From NCBI GenBank assembly GCA_039111635.1, contig JBCAQO010000014.1, positions 1,178,001-1,242,000 on the forward strand: 64,000 nt of DNA. Reading direction: 5' to 3'. The position numbers were made by a program, and so were the translations under genes. Origin of the DNA: Heterobasidion occidentale. Lineage: Eukaryota; Basidiomycota; Agaricomycetes; Russulales; Bondarzewiaceae. The stretch's first letter is position 1; each line of letters opens with the position of its first letter. Below the pieces are notes generated by a model. It saw nothing but the letters and a program-made list of their open reading frames with translations. It was not told where the DNA came from and ran no database searches. Below are positions 10,856 through 22,428 of this stretch, in pieces.

Positions 10856-11935
10856 CTACTCCTCCTCCCCCATCCCACCAGGCACGTTCCGCTCGAACCA
10901 CGCGCGGAGCCACCGCTCCGCGGCCGCGTACTCGCGCTTCACGCGCGCCAGGACGCGCGCGATCTCTGCGAGCGCGTCGGCGGGGTCCGCGCCGGCGTCG
11001 TTGGTGCCGAGGTGCTGGATGCGCGTGCACGAGGCCTGCACGCGAGCGACGCCGAGCGCGGCGGAGGAGCCTTTGAGGAAGTGTCCGAGGGAGGAGAGGT
11101 CCGGGAGCGAGCGCGCGGCGCTGGGGGCGGACGAGGGAGCGTCAGTCACGGCGAGAGAAACAAAAAAAAGGCAAAGAGGAAAAATAGAAGAGGGAGTGGA
11201 GAGGCGCAGGGAAGGGGGCGAGATAGACGGGAGGAAAGGCACGCACAGCGCGTCGTCCATCTTTGTGAATGTGGCGGCGGCCTGGGTGAAGTAGGCGGAG
11301 ACCATGCCGCGCGAAAAATCGAAGGTGTCGTCCTCGTCGAGGTCGAGGATCTGCTGGAACGTTTCGAGGTCGATCGCGCCGTCTGGGGACTGCGCGCGCG
11401 GAGCCAGGAGGGCGTCGATCGAGGGAAGGTCGGGCGTGGGACGCGCATGCGACATGCGGTGGACGAGCGAGGGGGAGGCGGGAGGAGTGGCGAGGGGGGG
11501 AAGGTCGCGCGAGCGGAGGGGGGTGGGGAACGTGAGCACTCGCGGAGGAAGGATAGGTGGCGGGGGGGAGCGCGGGGGGAGCGCGAAACGCCGAGGGAAG
11601 GGGGTGTGTATCTGGTTACTTACGTCTGCGTCGTCGAGGTCCAGGTCGGCCGAGGCGGCGCGGTCGCTTGTGTCGGGTGCGTCGGGGTCCGAGTCGCCCT
11701 CTGCGTCTGCGTCATTGTCGGTGTCGTTGGCGGGGCCCGGAGGCGAGGACGCGGATTGGGGTATCGATGCGGGGGGTACGGAGGTGGAGGTGTGGAGGAA
11801 GGCGGTGTGTGAGGGCGAGAGAGGGGCGAGGGCGGGGAGGGAGGGGGGCGATGGCGAGGGCGAGCGTGCGGGGTGGAGGTCTGGGGGGACGGAGGAAAAG
11901 CGGGAAAGGGAATCGGGTGGTGGGGATGCGGCCAT
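10856..11935 (-). CDS. YPD1: Histidine-containing phosphotransfer protein Ypd1
   Basis: Ypd1 relays phosphate from hybrid histidine kinases to the Ssk1 and Skn7 response regulators, upstream of the HOG osmostress MAP kinase pathway. The C-terminal HPt domain reads IDLETFQQILDLDEDDTFDF, AYFTQAAATFTKMDDAL, then SSLGHFLKGSSAALGVARV with the phospho-accepting His in HFLKGSSA. It ends with the helix EIARVLARVKREYAAAERWL. Two introns interrupt it: GTAAGT in the acidic region near 11620 and GTGCGT near 11248, both with CAG acceptors. Both lengths are multiples of three, so a naive frame runs through them. An unusually long N-terminal segment rich in Pro, Ser and Asp precedes the domain. ATG at 11935 (MAASPPPDS) is preferred over 11965 because family proteins often begin close to such a segment. 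Confidence 0.9.
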   Translation of the reverse strand: MAASPPPDSLSRFSSVPPDLHPARSPSPSPPSLPALAPLSPSHTAFLHTSTSVPPASIPQSASSPPGPANDTDNDADAEGDSDPDAPDTSDRAASADLDLDDADVSNQIHTPFPRRFALPPRSPPPPILPPRVLTFPTPLRSRDLPPLATPPASPSLVHRMSHARPTPDLPSIDALLAPRAQSPDGAIDLETFQQILDLDEDDTFDFSRGMVSAYFTQAAATFTKMDDALCVPFLPSISPPSLRLSTPSSIFPLCLFFVSLAVTDAPSSAPSAARSLPDLSSLGHFLKGSSAALGVARVQASCTRIQHLGTNDAGADPADALAEIARVLARVKREYAAAERWLRAWFERNVPGGMGEEE

Positions 11936-14239
11936 GGATATTGTTATTGGGTAATAATTGAGCAAGAGACTGCGAGCAGGGAATAGGGCGCGGGGAGGGA
12001 GAGACTTAAGAGCGAAGACAACCCCGGGACGGCGGTGGGAGTGGGTATGTGGGCGAGTGAACGGGAGGAGGAGAGCTTGAGGTTGGGCGGGGAGACAGCG
12101 ACAGCGATCTGATTATCGGCGGTGGCCTGATGACGTCGTCGTGCCTTGCCCAGACCATCCCGCTCCGCTCCGCACACGTCATCGCTCTCCACCACTTCTC
12201 CACTCCTCCCGCCCATCAACAGGCGCCCACCTCGGCCCAGGCCCGCCGACTCCTCACCGCACTCCCCGCGTCTTCTTCTTTGGCCCACGTCTCACCTCAG
12301 AATCCCCTCGCTTCGACACCGACTTGCCACTCGCCGAGCGCGGCTCTCACCCTCACGAGATCTTGACTTCTCCTCGCTAAGCTACATACCGCACTCTCAT
12401 GCATCCACCGCAGTTCTAGCGCCTCCTCCCGCGCCCCGCAACCCACCTGTGCCGCCGGCACACCACACCCGCCACCTAGCGCCCTCATAGCCCACGATCC
12501 ACAGACGCGCCTCCTTACACAGCTCACTTGTACAGACATACATCTATCGGCGGCGCCGAGCGCCCAGTCTATCTACGCGTACCATATGCGGTGTACCCAC
12601 GCGCGCCCCCGTGGGCCCCGCGGAGGGCAGCGAGGGACAGACGCGCCCGTGCGAACCGCGACGAAAACAAGAGCGCCCTGGCTCCGCACCGCCGCATCGC
12701 AGTATCTCGTACGCGGCACACACCTCCGCGCTCGCGCCTCGCGGCCTTGACCCCGATCCGCCCGGCCACCTCCCACGCGCCCTAAGCCTCCCCCCGTCAA
12801 TGCAGACGCAGACGCAGACGCAGGCGTGCGGCGATCCCCCGCGTGAATTTAGACGCGCACGTCGTCGTCGCAAGAGCCGCTGCGCGCGATTCGCGAGGCC
12901 GGCGGTGGCCGCGCGCAGGGGCCGGTCCGACTCTGAGCGCGCGGTCGTGCTGGCCCAGCCTCCGCGCGCCCACTGTTCGCCCGAGCGGCGCGACGCGGTG
13001 CGCGGCACTCCACTCCACTCCAATGTAATCCCGTACGATGCGATGCGATGCGACGCAACGACGCGCCGTGTATTCCACGTCGCGCATATCGCGTTGACAG
13101 CCCGCCCGCGCCCGACGCGTGCGCAAGAACAAAAACCAGCCTGGAGCTGCAGGGCGCGTGCAGTAGCGTGCAGTGGCGCATGCAGAGCATCGCGCGGTGC
13201 CGGAGACCCCACGCGCGGCGATTTGGACGCGCGGCGTGGGTCGAGGTTTGAGTTCGGGCCCGCGACTCTGGCGCCGGCGCCGGCGCTGGCCTCATCATCG
13301 CGGTCATTCGCGGGGTGCGGGGAGGCGCGGTAGATGGTGGGTAGGTGGGTAGGTGCTTGTTTGGGTGCGCGCTGTGTCCGTGCGAGCGGCGACAAGCGCG
13401 GGGACTTGGTTTGCGTGTCGCGCGCGCGGGACAGCGAGAGAGCGCGAGGTCGGCCGTCGAGGAAGGCAAGGGGGCGTTCGGAGAAAGGACGAGGCTGCTC
13501 GACACGGGAGATCCGCGTCGCGGATGCGCGTGAGGCTGCGCGAAGCGAGCACGTCCGAGTGGGCGATGGGAAAGCGCTCAGAGGGACGTACGTACTTGCA
13601 GCGCCAGGGCTCGACGAGGACACCGCGCGAAGCAGAGGATGCAACGCAGGGCAAGACGCAGCGCGGAAGTCATGCTACGCGGTGTGATAGGACACGTTGC
13701 GCGACAGAATGCGCGAAGCACCCGCCAGGGGGCAGCAGCAAATCGCGGCCGATACTCGACGTAGCAGCCGTGTTGAACGCGAGGAGCGTCCCTGCGCACC
13801 GAGGAGGAACCACGGCGTGAACAAGGGAGAAGTCGGGAACAAGTCCTGGTACGGAGGACGGCCGCGTGAGTGCCCTGACGTCGAGCCATCGATCGAGGGC
13901 GTGAACACGCTGGCATGGGACTTTTTGTCCTCGAGGTCGAACACCAGACGAAGATCCCGAGCAGCGCTCAGTCGCCGACCAGGGCGGCGCCAGAAGCCAG
14001 TCGTGAGCACTCGAGCGTTGCCCGAGACCCTGGCTTCTCTAAGCAAGTAAGTCACAACAAGCGCGATAGGCACGGCGGGTGGCGATCGATGATCTGTAGA
14101 ACACCTCCGAGTCCCAAGAAGTGGCTTTCCGCGTTTTCGTACACGTTGCGCTCGGCGAGCGCGGGTCGGCTATGTTGACTTTGGACGGGCGCAGATCCTA
14201 TCGGTATGACGGAACAAGGATGAGATAGGCACGATTTGG
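11936..14239. other. CpG-rich region without a convincing gene
   Basis: This is the most G+C- and CpG-rich DNA in the window. Long open frames exist on both strands (12544-13644 minus and 12611-13333 plus), but they are Arg/Ala/Pro-rich, overlap each other and lack domain order, so they are best explained by composition. A short CAGACG hexanucleotide array lies near 12802-12824 and a GCGAT array near 13035-13055. YPD1 promoter sequence should lie just upstream of 11935. Confidence 0.5.
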
Positions 14240-14765
14240 GGGAATGAATTGAAGACGAAAGTCGATGAGAAGTGGGAATTCGAACGGACTCGTGGTGGGC
14301 CTCGCATCGTAAGCGCAGCATCTTACGCATGCTGTCCACACTTGAGCCGAGCCCAGTAAGAAATTTTCGTCTCCTCCTTCAGCTCTGCTTCGGTACTTGA
14401 ACCTCGGCGTCGGCGTTCTGGCACAGAGGAATTCTGCATCTAGTGGAAGAACACCATGATTCGACATTGCGTCGTGGAGTAAAGCGCGGGACCCATCTGC
14501 GGTTGAGAGCGCGTGCGAAGAGGCCTGAATGGTCTAAGAGAGAGGATTACGACGGTGTGTATTATGATACTTGCCGTCCGAGTCGACGAGGTGAATGTAC
14601 CTCGATATCGGCGAGCGCATCGGCCACAATTTCTTCTTGTTCCGTGCAATGATGGAGATGTGTCTATCCTGAGCGCTGGGCTGCTAGGGCTTTTGCTAAA
14701 GCCAATCCGAGGACAGGATTACCGCCTGTCATGATGAATATCATGGGTTCGTTAAAAGAGCGAGT
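14240..14765 (-). pseudogene. Dead tandem copy of 3-ketodihydrosphingosine reductase
   Basis: Minus-strand fragments repeat the neighbouring reductase in the same order. IFIMTGGNPVLGLALAKALA corresponds to [21 protein letters not shown] frame-broken segment encoding ISIIARNKKK and VADALADIE with a GTACAT donor matches the end of its exon 2. QASSHALSTADGSRALL and NHGVLPLDAEFLCAR match [18 protein letters not shown] and [14 protein letters not shown]. The glycine-rich Rossmann loop is damaged (GGNPVLG), an in-frame stop and frameshifts occur around 14665-14610, and the catalytic Tyr-x-x-x-Lys half is absent. It lies directly downstream of the intact gene in the same orientation, consistent with tandem duplication followed by decay. 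Confidence 0.8.
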
Positions 14766-15245
14766 GACACACATTCTGCATGCCTTGCCATCAGCATCCC
14801 TCATGTCAGATCTCAAAAACATGCCTAGCGAGTGCTCAGCAGTATAATGGAGAACGATGAAACGAACCTGGCGCTGCGTGGTGAAGAATCGACCCGCGCC
14901 CTCCCGTGCCTCCCCCGCCAATTATCGGCATTTGTTTGTCCGTGCTTGAAGCGCTAGTAGCTGGTCTCGAACTTTTACAGATTTCGCCAGAAATTATCCA
15001 CAAGCCGCGCTTGTCATTCCCGTAAAGCTCTCGATATTTCAGTGACTGGGTATCTATAACCATCGCGCTATACCAATCAGCTACGCTTGTACAGCATCGC
15101 GGTATGAGCTGTCTCAGCAAGAAAACAGGAAACCGGAGTCCTCCCACTATGCAGATCAAAACATAAAGCACAAACAGTCTGGTAGCTGCACACGAGTGCA
15201 AAAATTCGGCAAAACACATCTGATGTCGCGGCGGGCTCAGAACGC

Positions 15246-16688
15246 TCAAGGGACCGGAGGCTTAAGGATCGAATTTTCTTCGAGCCAGCGAAGGTGCTCC
15301 TCGCGGTGGCCGCGCACCTTGCGGTCAACTGACGATGCCCAGACCGGCACCGCGATCTACATGCCCAACCATCCGCGCGTCAACAACGACACAAAAGTCC
15401 CGAACCATCAAAATTAGCACACGGATGAACAACAGGCGAGGGCAGTCGCGAAGAGTAGGAAGGGTGCGCACGTAGGATATAAAGTCGAACAGACCGTCGA
15501 CAAGCCAATTACGCCGCGGCGAGGCCTCGCGGCTCGACGCGCGGAAGAGCTCAGTGATGAAGTTTCCCGTTATCTGGAAATCACCACGCTTGACGCCTAT
15601 GTCAGAACAAGCCGCGAGCGAGATGCAGCACGAGTAATATTGAAGGCGAGTGCGTCAGCCCGACGCAACGACAAGAAACACCGACGTAAAAAGAAGCAGA
15701 TGGCACTGGGGCTTAGAGACGTACCCTTGAGCAAAGTCGCAGCGGCGTCTTCAGGGGTGAGGGGGGTATCGTCCTCCTCAAACTCGCGCGTTATGCGGGG
15801 CTTGACCTGGTTCTCGGCTTCGTACCCAGGCGTGAGCATCGTTGGCGGGAAGAAGATGTGCACTTCGATGCCATACAGCAGCAGCTCGACCCGGAGCATG
15901 TCGGCGAGGCCACGCAGAGCATGCTTTGCAGGGAGGTAAGCGCCATAGCCAGGGAGCGTCATAAGACCCAACGTGGAGGAGACGAAGACGATCTTGCCCG
16001 TGCGGGACTGTTGGACCATGAGACGTGAGATGGCCTATGTGATCCGAATTAATGAGTTTTCGAAGTTTCTATTTTGATCCCAGCATGTGATAGCGATACC
16101 AGTTGGCCTGACCTGCGAGAGAGCAGGAATAGGACGAAACAAAGGAACTCACGCGTGCGGTCCATGCCTGTGCCCAGTATCCCGAATCCATGCCTTCCTT
16201 CAGCTCATTATCGGTATATTCCACGAAGAACTTTGGGGTCGAATTTCCCGCACACAAAAAAACTGCGTCAGGCGAGAGACCGTCATGTTTGGCGGTGACG
16301 TCCTCCAGCGCTGCGCGGGACTCGTCGGCGGTGAATAATGAATGAGAAAAGGATTGGAAGATCTGCTCTGGACGCTGACGCGATTTCTGGCGGCTCAAAA
16401 TAAGATGTGCTGCGTCATGATAGCGGGCCAAATATATGGGCTCACCTCTATCTCGGCGATTGCGGTCGACAGCTTTGCCTTGTCCCGGGCGACGATAGAG
16501 ACATGTGCACCTTGAGACGCCAGAGACTTTGCAAGTGCAAGTCCGAGGCCTGAGCTCCCTCCTGTGATGTAGACATGCTGTTGTACGCCGTATTCCCAAA
16601 ATTGGCAGTCAGTGACTTTCTCTTCCGCTTGGTCATGTCATCATCGCACCTTGCCTGCTGGGTTCCACCGGTCAGAGTTCCAAAACAT
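15246..16688 (-). CDS. TSC10: 3-ketodihydrosphingosine reductase (TSC10/KDSR), SDR family
   Basis: The enzyme reduces 3-ketodihydrosphingosine to dihydrosphingosine with NADPH at the ER membrane, the second step of sphingolipid synthesis. Exon 1 is only 39 nt ([13 protein letters not shown], 16688-16650) and splices in frame to [20 protein letters not shown] (from 16577), giving the cofactor loop TGGSSGLG. Next come [50 protein letters not shown] with the Ser and Tyr-x-x-x-Lys (YLPAK) catalytic residues, and the family hallmark [20 protein letters not shown] plus [13 protein letters not shown]. The last exons encode [20 protein letters not shown], then [20 protein letters not shown] and a stop at 15246. 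Intact gene; a decayed duplicate lies just downstream. Confidence 0.93.
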
Positions 16689-17456
16689 ATCTTGTTTCAA
16701 CTCGTGAGTGAATGGTCGAAGGAAGTTGGGTGGGCGACAAAGTGAAGCATAGGATGCCGCTCAGACCCATAGGTGTCCATGTTTGCGCCAGCCAAACATA
16801 GAGCTCCCACAGACGATTCTGATGCCATCGAGGCGCTTTCCAGTGCTTTTCCACTATCACCTTAACACAGCACAATCACCGCGCTGAGTGTTATTTTCAT
16901 TGTGAAAACTTCCCTTTTGATTGTTTCACTGCTGTATTTAGGCCCCCGAGTCCGAGAGAGTTTGATCATACACCACAATGCGTTCCCTCCCAGTCGAGCA
17001 GGATGCAGTAGCTTGGACTCTATACACATGGAGGCGCTACACATCGACCCATTCCACGTTTTGATACGCTAAACAAGAACTTATTGAGCTGCTCAAGAAT
17101 CTGGTGGGTACATTCTGGTGCCTTCCTACGGTCATCGGCCTGCGTTCCATGCGTGCACCGCCCATCTTCAACCATTGATAGCCTAGAATAAGCAAGGTTT
17201 GTGATGGCTCACCCAACGGGCTCTTATAGCACTGCATCCAGAGTGTTACGCCAGGATGTACAGTGACGTGGCCAAGACTATCTGAGGTCTAGGTGATCAG
17301 ATGGACATGTTTTACCCACACTGATTCAAGCATAGCCATGGAAGGGGCTGATATAGTATGAGAAGGCGTGCTATGTTGAGCATCTGATAGAACGAGCTCG
17401 CTTTATATGAACAGGAACGGCAATGTGTAGCGGAGACTTCTTTTCTGCCAAGAGGC
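16689..17456. other. Divergent intergenic region
   Basis: Lies between the divergently transcribed reductase and the DUF6533-type gene, so it should hold both promoters. Only short shadow frames are visible. Confidence 0.5.
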
Positions 17457-19335
17457 ATGTCCGGCACGACTGAGACGTCTGCATACCGACTCCAAGCAGT
17501 GAAGGTATGTTTACTTCGCAGCGAGACTTTTGCAAGGCTCTAATACGATGAAAGTATGTTCAACGTATGTTTAGTTTACCGCCCCTTTCCAGGCCCTTAC
17601 ATCAGCTCATGTGTGATGATCACCAGTTGCAAGCCTTGCTCTTCTGGTGAGCCGAGCGTCGCCCCGACGTCACATTGAAGACTGACCTTTGAGCTAGATC
17701 CACGATACGGTCATTCTGTTAGATCAAGAGGCACGACCTCTTCACCCTTCGAAAAAACCTGACCTCACACAGTTATCCTCTAGGTGGAACTGATCTGGTC
17801 GACCAAATGGACGTTTCCGAAGGTTCTGTATCTCATCAGTCGGTATTCACCCTTCTTAGACACTGTAATCGATGTATATGGTGCGTGATAATCTGCTTCC
17901 ATCAAGAGTGATGTCCTCATGGCTCCTCAAGATTACCTTGCCCCGAATCCTGATCCACACGTGAGCATGTTTACAACGCATCAATAAGCTAAAGATAAAA
18001 TTGACCTGCTGGTAGATGTGCCACATCACGTATAGTATCGGGAGTGGTAAGTGTTTAGCTGCTACGTTCACGCATCACAACACAGCTAAGATGTTACTAC
18101 AGTTTTGACAATGGTCGGCATCGCAATCTCAGAACGTGAGTCCCTTCGAGCTTAGCACTGCTGTAAAATATCGCTAATCTAGTGGTCATACAGTCATTCT
18201 GATCCTACGTACATATGCCCTTTACGACCGCTCTCGAAAGTTCTTCTATTTTTTTGGGTTCCTCTGGGTGGTGCGTCATTATTTTACTTCCTGATCCTCG
18301 GTTCTGACGACACTGATTTTGTGTCCTGTTATAGAGTGGAACAGGGGTTGCGAGCTGGGCCGTGGCCGTCTTCGTCCAATCTATCGTTTGTAGGTCGAGC
18401 AGTTCTTGAGGTGTTCGTTGAGCTGAATGTTAGCTATGTTTTATAGTTGAGCGACGAGCAAACCCCACGGTTGCAGGGTGTTACATGGCGGTCGTGAATC
18501 CTGTCGTCTTCATATGCTTCATGGCTTTGTTTATTGTCGAGACATGTGAGTTTGATCTTCCTCTGTGCATGTTTGGCAAATCCGCCGTGTATCTCACTGC
18601 CGATCCTTGCCAGTTGTTGTAGGGTTTACTCTGTGGAAGGGCTTTCGTATATGTGAGTAGAAACCCTGCACATTGAGAATGACTGTTCTCTGATATGCAT
18701 GACAATCACACAGGGCGGCAAGTCAGAATGAGCTCCCTCCTAGCTACATTCTACAAGGACAGTGAGTGAGAGTTTGATATCGGCCTCTTTTAATGCTGAA
18801 CCATCATCAAGGTATCTTGTTCTATCTTGCCATCTTTCGTGAGTCCTCGTCAGCCTATCTGTGGGACAGCCGATAAATAGTTGTTTTAATTACAGCTTTG
18901 ACTATTGGCAACATCATTGTATTCCTCACGGCGCCTGTATGTGAATACGAGTTTGGTTCATTACTGCAAATCTCTGACATCATCGTGTATTGGCAGGATG
19001 AACTGCTTGATCTCCTCGACACGTGAGTGTGGTTCCTTTGTCTAATATCTCAGCACAGAAACAGTCGCTCAACCTTTCTTACTTCGCATCTAAGGATGAC
19101 CCGTGTCTTTCACAGCATATTCGAATGTCGCATCCTCTTACACCTCCGCTCGGCTGCTAACAGTCGCCTCCTGAGCTCAACAACGGACGCTGTTCGGTCC
19201 AATCTCAGTATCGGGCGCTTTAGAGTAAATGTTGGGGTTATAGATTCGCTCAACGATGTTGAGGGTGTGAGGGGTGGTACAGGACCAGATGAAGATGCAC
19301 ATAGCAATTTTGAGCTTGCAGAGATGCGGAGATAA
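17457..19335 (+). CDS. Multi-pass membrane protein, DUF6533 type
   Basis: The gene is split into roughly ten short exons. Recognisable pieces in order are a candidate start MSGTTETSAYRLQAVK (17457), a helix ending HDTVILLDQ, VELIWSTKWTFPKVLYLISR with YSPFLDTVIDVY, then ILRTYALYDRSRKFFYFFGF, ASWAVAVFVQSIV, CYMAVVNPVVFICFMALF, YLAIFPLTIGNIIVFLTAPD, and a soluble tail MTRVFHSIFECRILLHLRSA to the stop at 19335. This order (an E-x-E/I-W motif, an LRTYALY helix, seven hydrophobic segments, a short cytosolic tail with LHLR) is typical of the DUF6533 proteins that are expanded in Agaricomycetes and have no established function. The exon between the start and VELIW could not be placed cleanly, so the first 60 codons are uncertain. 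Confidence 0.75.
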
Positions 19336-19668
19336 GTTATGATTTTTGATGACCCTATACATTCTGACCATTGATGTACGAGTATACACGAATGGAATAG
19401 ACAATCAATGTACACAATATATACTAGAAGTGCCACTAAATGCGAAAGTAAACAGCGAGCATGGAGGCGAGAAAGTGATTTAGTCCTCATTCATCCTGGG
19501 TATTTCGTAGCGGCTTTGCCTTTTGCTTTGATGCCAATTTTGTCCATGTGTTCTTCATTGACCCGATATGGGGAGATCGTCAGTTTAGTTACAGCATAAG
19601 TCAGACAATATTGACTTCAGCACAGGTTCAATTATAATCATGATTTATAAAAAATTATACTTTAGGAT
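19336..19668. other. Intergenic stretch upstream of the tRNA-like gene
   Basis: AT-rich, with no feature recognised. Confidence 0.4.
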
Positions 19669-19755
19669 GGCAAGATGGCCGAGCGGTCTAAGGCGCCAGA
19701 TCCAGGCTTACGTCATTTTGGTCTTCGGGCGTGGGTTCGAATCCCACTCTTGTCA
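19669..19755 (+). tRNA. tRNA-Leu (CAG)-like gene with a short intron and atypical arms
   Basis: The seven-base acceptor stem GGCAAGA pairs with TCTTGTC (one G.T), with discriminator A. The D-arm/A-box sequence is TGGCCGAGCGGTCTAAGGCG and the T arm is GTGGG-TTCGAAT-CCCAC (B box GGTTCGAATCC). A T9 tract follows within a few bases as a Pol III terminator. The anticodon stem CCAGA pairs with TTTGG around a loop that reads TCCAGG followed by about 9-10 intron bases, giving anticodon CAG. Two features are abnormal: position 33 is C instead of the near-universal U, and the variable region is only about 9 nt, short for a type II tRNA-Leu. It may be a decaying copy. Confidence 0.75.
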
Positions 19756-19859
19756 TGTTTTTTTTTCTGCCCCGCAGCATGATCTGACACATGGCAACTA
19801 CCACGAGCTACTACTGAGGTACTACAAGTCATCCGCTTGATTGAGCACAATCTTATGGT

Positions 19860-22428
19860 ATGGGAATTCACGGCCTGACGACATTTCTCCGCGAAAACCA
19901 GCGTGCCCTTTCAAAACCACTGAAGCTGCCGACTGCAGTGCCGATCGCATTAGTAGTCGATGGGTGGTCGTAAGTCTCATTCTGGACGAGTTATTCGTTC
20001 TGACTTCACGTCTGCTTCACCAACAGTTTCATCTACGAATTATACAACCAGTCCGGTTTGCCTTGGGTTTACGGTGGAGAATACACACGATTTTCAGATC
20101 TGGTGGTGAAGACTGTAGAAGCGTGGTTAAATGTAAGGGTCAGACCGTTTTTCGTGTTCGATGGTGAGTTCGATCGCTATAGTCTGCTCTCAATGGATGT
20201 TCCCGTCCATCGACTCACATGCCATTAGGTCCATATCCCCCGCTTAAATTCGCAACAGCCATCTCGCGTGCGTCGGAAAATATCATTCAGCCTTCCCTTC
20301 TTTTTTCAGGACATCCGAGGCTTCTCGATCCACGCCACGCTTCCTCCGAGAGAACGCAATAATACCACCTCTATGTTATACAGTGTGTGTCCATGCACTG
20401 AAAACTTTATCGCACAGAGGTGTTGAGATTCATTTCGCGGATGTGGAAGGGGATCCCTACGCTGTTGAACTAGCCGGCCGAGTACGTGGTTACGTGACTG
20501 GGCACGACTCCGACTTCGTTGTCCTGAACACAGACGGGTATCAAGGCTACATTCCTATGGATGAGGTGATCTGGACAGCATTGCGCGACTCGTCCGAGAC
20601 CTCAGTGGAGCCAGAAGACGATAGCGGATTTACAGTCACTCGGAAGCCGAAACGGAACAAGAAATCCAATGGAACGTACCACAGCGGGCAGGGCCTCATA
20701 CCACCTGATTTTGGCACGGATCTTAGCTTGACGTGTTCTGTGTACCGGCCGTCTGACCTTGCTGCACACCTCCATCTTCCTATAACCCTCCTTCCTCTCC
20801 TCGGTGCACTTGTTGGCAATGACTACACTGCCGATCAACGTCGTTCTGCGCACAGACTCTTTTTCGAACACAGCCTGACCGTTTCACAGCGTATCACGCG
20901 TGTGGCGAACACGCTGCAATCGATTATCGCAGCTGCATCTGGAACTACACAGAAGCGGAGGTTGAAGCGGCCAATCAACAGTGTTGTGGATTTGATCGGC
21001 CTGACGGTCGATGCACTGCTCCTGAGCCCTTCTTCGTCTATAGGGGCAGGGGAACGTGAGGCCATTGTCGAAAAGACCGTTGAAGCAGCTTTGCAATATT
21101 CGATACCCAAGCATGACGGCAATCCAGCTCTCTGGCAGTCGGATGTCTGTGCCCTTCACGATCCAGACCAGTGTCCTTTCGTGTTATATCTATCCCCGCA
21201 AGAGGCCGAGGAAATCGAAGAGAGTCCATCCCGAGCGCAAATTCGGTCTCGATATACGTCGGCATATCGACGCGGAACTCTCTCACCTAGAATTATGGAT
21301 CTGTTCAGTACTGGAACTTTGTGGCCTCGATTATGTTTAGAGGACCCCGATCTCGAACCGACGGCGCGAAGCATCGGACGACCCCTTAGAGAATGTGTAT
21401 ATACCATCCTCAACGATGGTATTGGGCTTCCTCAACAAATCGTTGACAATCAGGAAGAAAGGAGCGAGGACGAGAAGGATCAAGGGAGCGAGGATGACAG
21501 CGATGAGCTGATTGACGTCGTCGAAGAGGATACAGACTCGGATGAAGGAGATCCGCTGGCTCCACTTCACGGAGCACTGCAGCAGCTGGGGGGTAATTCC
21601 GATACCGACCCCATTCCGACGACACCTATTCATCTGCTCGTGTCGTCACAGCCCAGATCAGTCACGGAATACATCCGACGAGGTACAAAACTCGGAATGG
21701 AGACCGTACCAGTGCCCACTATCGCCACACTTGCACCATTCCTCAGCCCTGAACATAATTTCTCAAGTCACTCACCCATACAATCATGGTCTGAGGATGA
21801 GCGTCTGGCTCTCTTCCTGCGACTGTTGCACTCCGAAACACCAGCCCTCAAGGCGCTTCCTCCAATGCAATTGATGGCCGTCTTAGCTTTGAGATGGGTT
21901 GTCCGACGACTTCATGGACGTGCTGAATCACATGGGTTTGGAAAGGAGCGTGATCGAGAGCGATGGACGCAGAGGGAAGCTATGGCCTATTTAGCTGCCT
22001 TTGCATGGCCATCATCCTCGGACATCGCTCCAGAAGATAGCGGTGAACATGCCGAACCTCTGGCCATTCTCAACCGTAGCATTCAACTCATGGCTCAAGT
22101 GTCTATGGCATTAGATGCGATTGAGATGCTCTCACAGACCCTCCTGCTGCATAATCGCGTCTCAAGTCCTGCTCCATTATTCTCGGGGCACATATTCCAC
22201 AGGAAACTCGCAGACGGGAAAACAGCCGAGCACCTTCATCAGGAATTCGAGTACCTGTGGATCGCTTGTGTCACAGGATTAGAGAATATGTTCGGAGCTG
22301 AGAAAGGGAAGCGTGGAAAGAAGGAAAGAAAGGCAAATAGAGCAGGACAGCCTGAACTCGCAAGGAGAGAGTATTCTGCTGTTCCTTCACAAGGGCTGTT
22401 CTCAGTGCTTGCTAGCATGGATTCTTAG
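19860..22428 (+). CDS. Asteroid-like XPG/FEN-superfamily nuclease domain protein
   Basis: Three exons: 19860-19969, 20027-20163 and 20229-22428, with clean GTAAGT and GTGAGT introns. The N-terminus MGIHGLTTFLRENQRALSK is the classic XPG-N/PIN start, with the acidic residue in ALVVDGWSFIYELY and again in RPFFVFDGPYPP. Exon 3 adds FADVEGDPYAVELA and YVTGHDSDFVVLNT, the XPG-I-like acidic clusters, then PLLGALVGNDYT. The rest is a long helical region with an acidic patch near 21450-21550 and a Lys-rich C-terminal segment. About 810 residues, the size of fungal Asteroid-domain proteins. The ATG at 19860 is chosen over 19855 because it keeps the conserved MGI start. Role in DNA/RNA processing is inferred from the fold. 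Confidence 0.85.

Noticed and set aside
10664..11812. 382-codon plus-strand open frame opposite YPD1
   Set aside because: It is the antisense of a clear YPD1 gene; Arg/Gly-rich shadow of G+C-rich coding DNA.
12544..13644. 366-codon minus-strand open frame (and the 240-codon plus frame over it)
   Set aside because: Composition is that of CpG-rich shadow frames (Arg, Ala, Ser, Pro), no domain order, and both strands are open at once.
20547..21159. Several antisense frames over the Asteroid-like gene
   Set aside because: Shadows of the long plus-strand exon, with no motif of their own.
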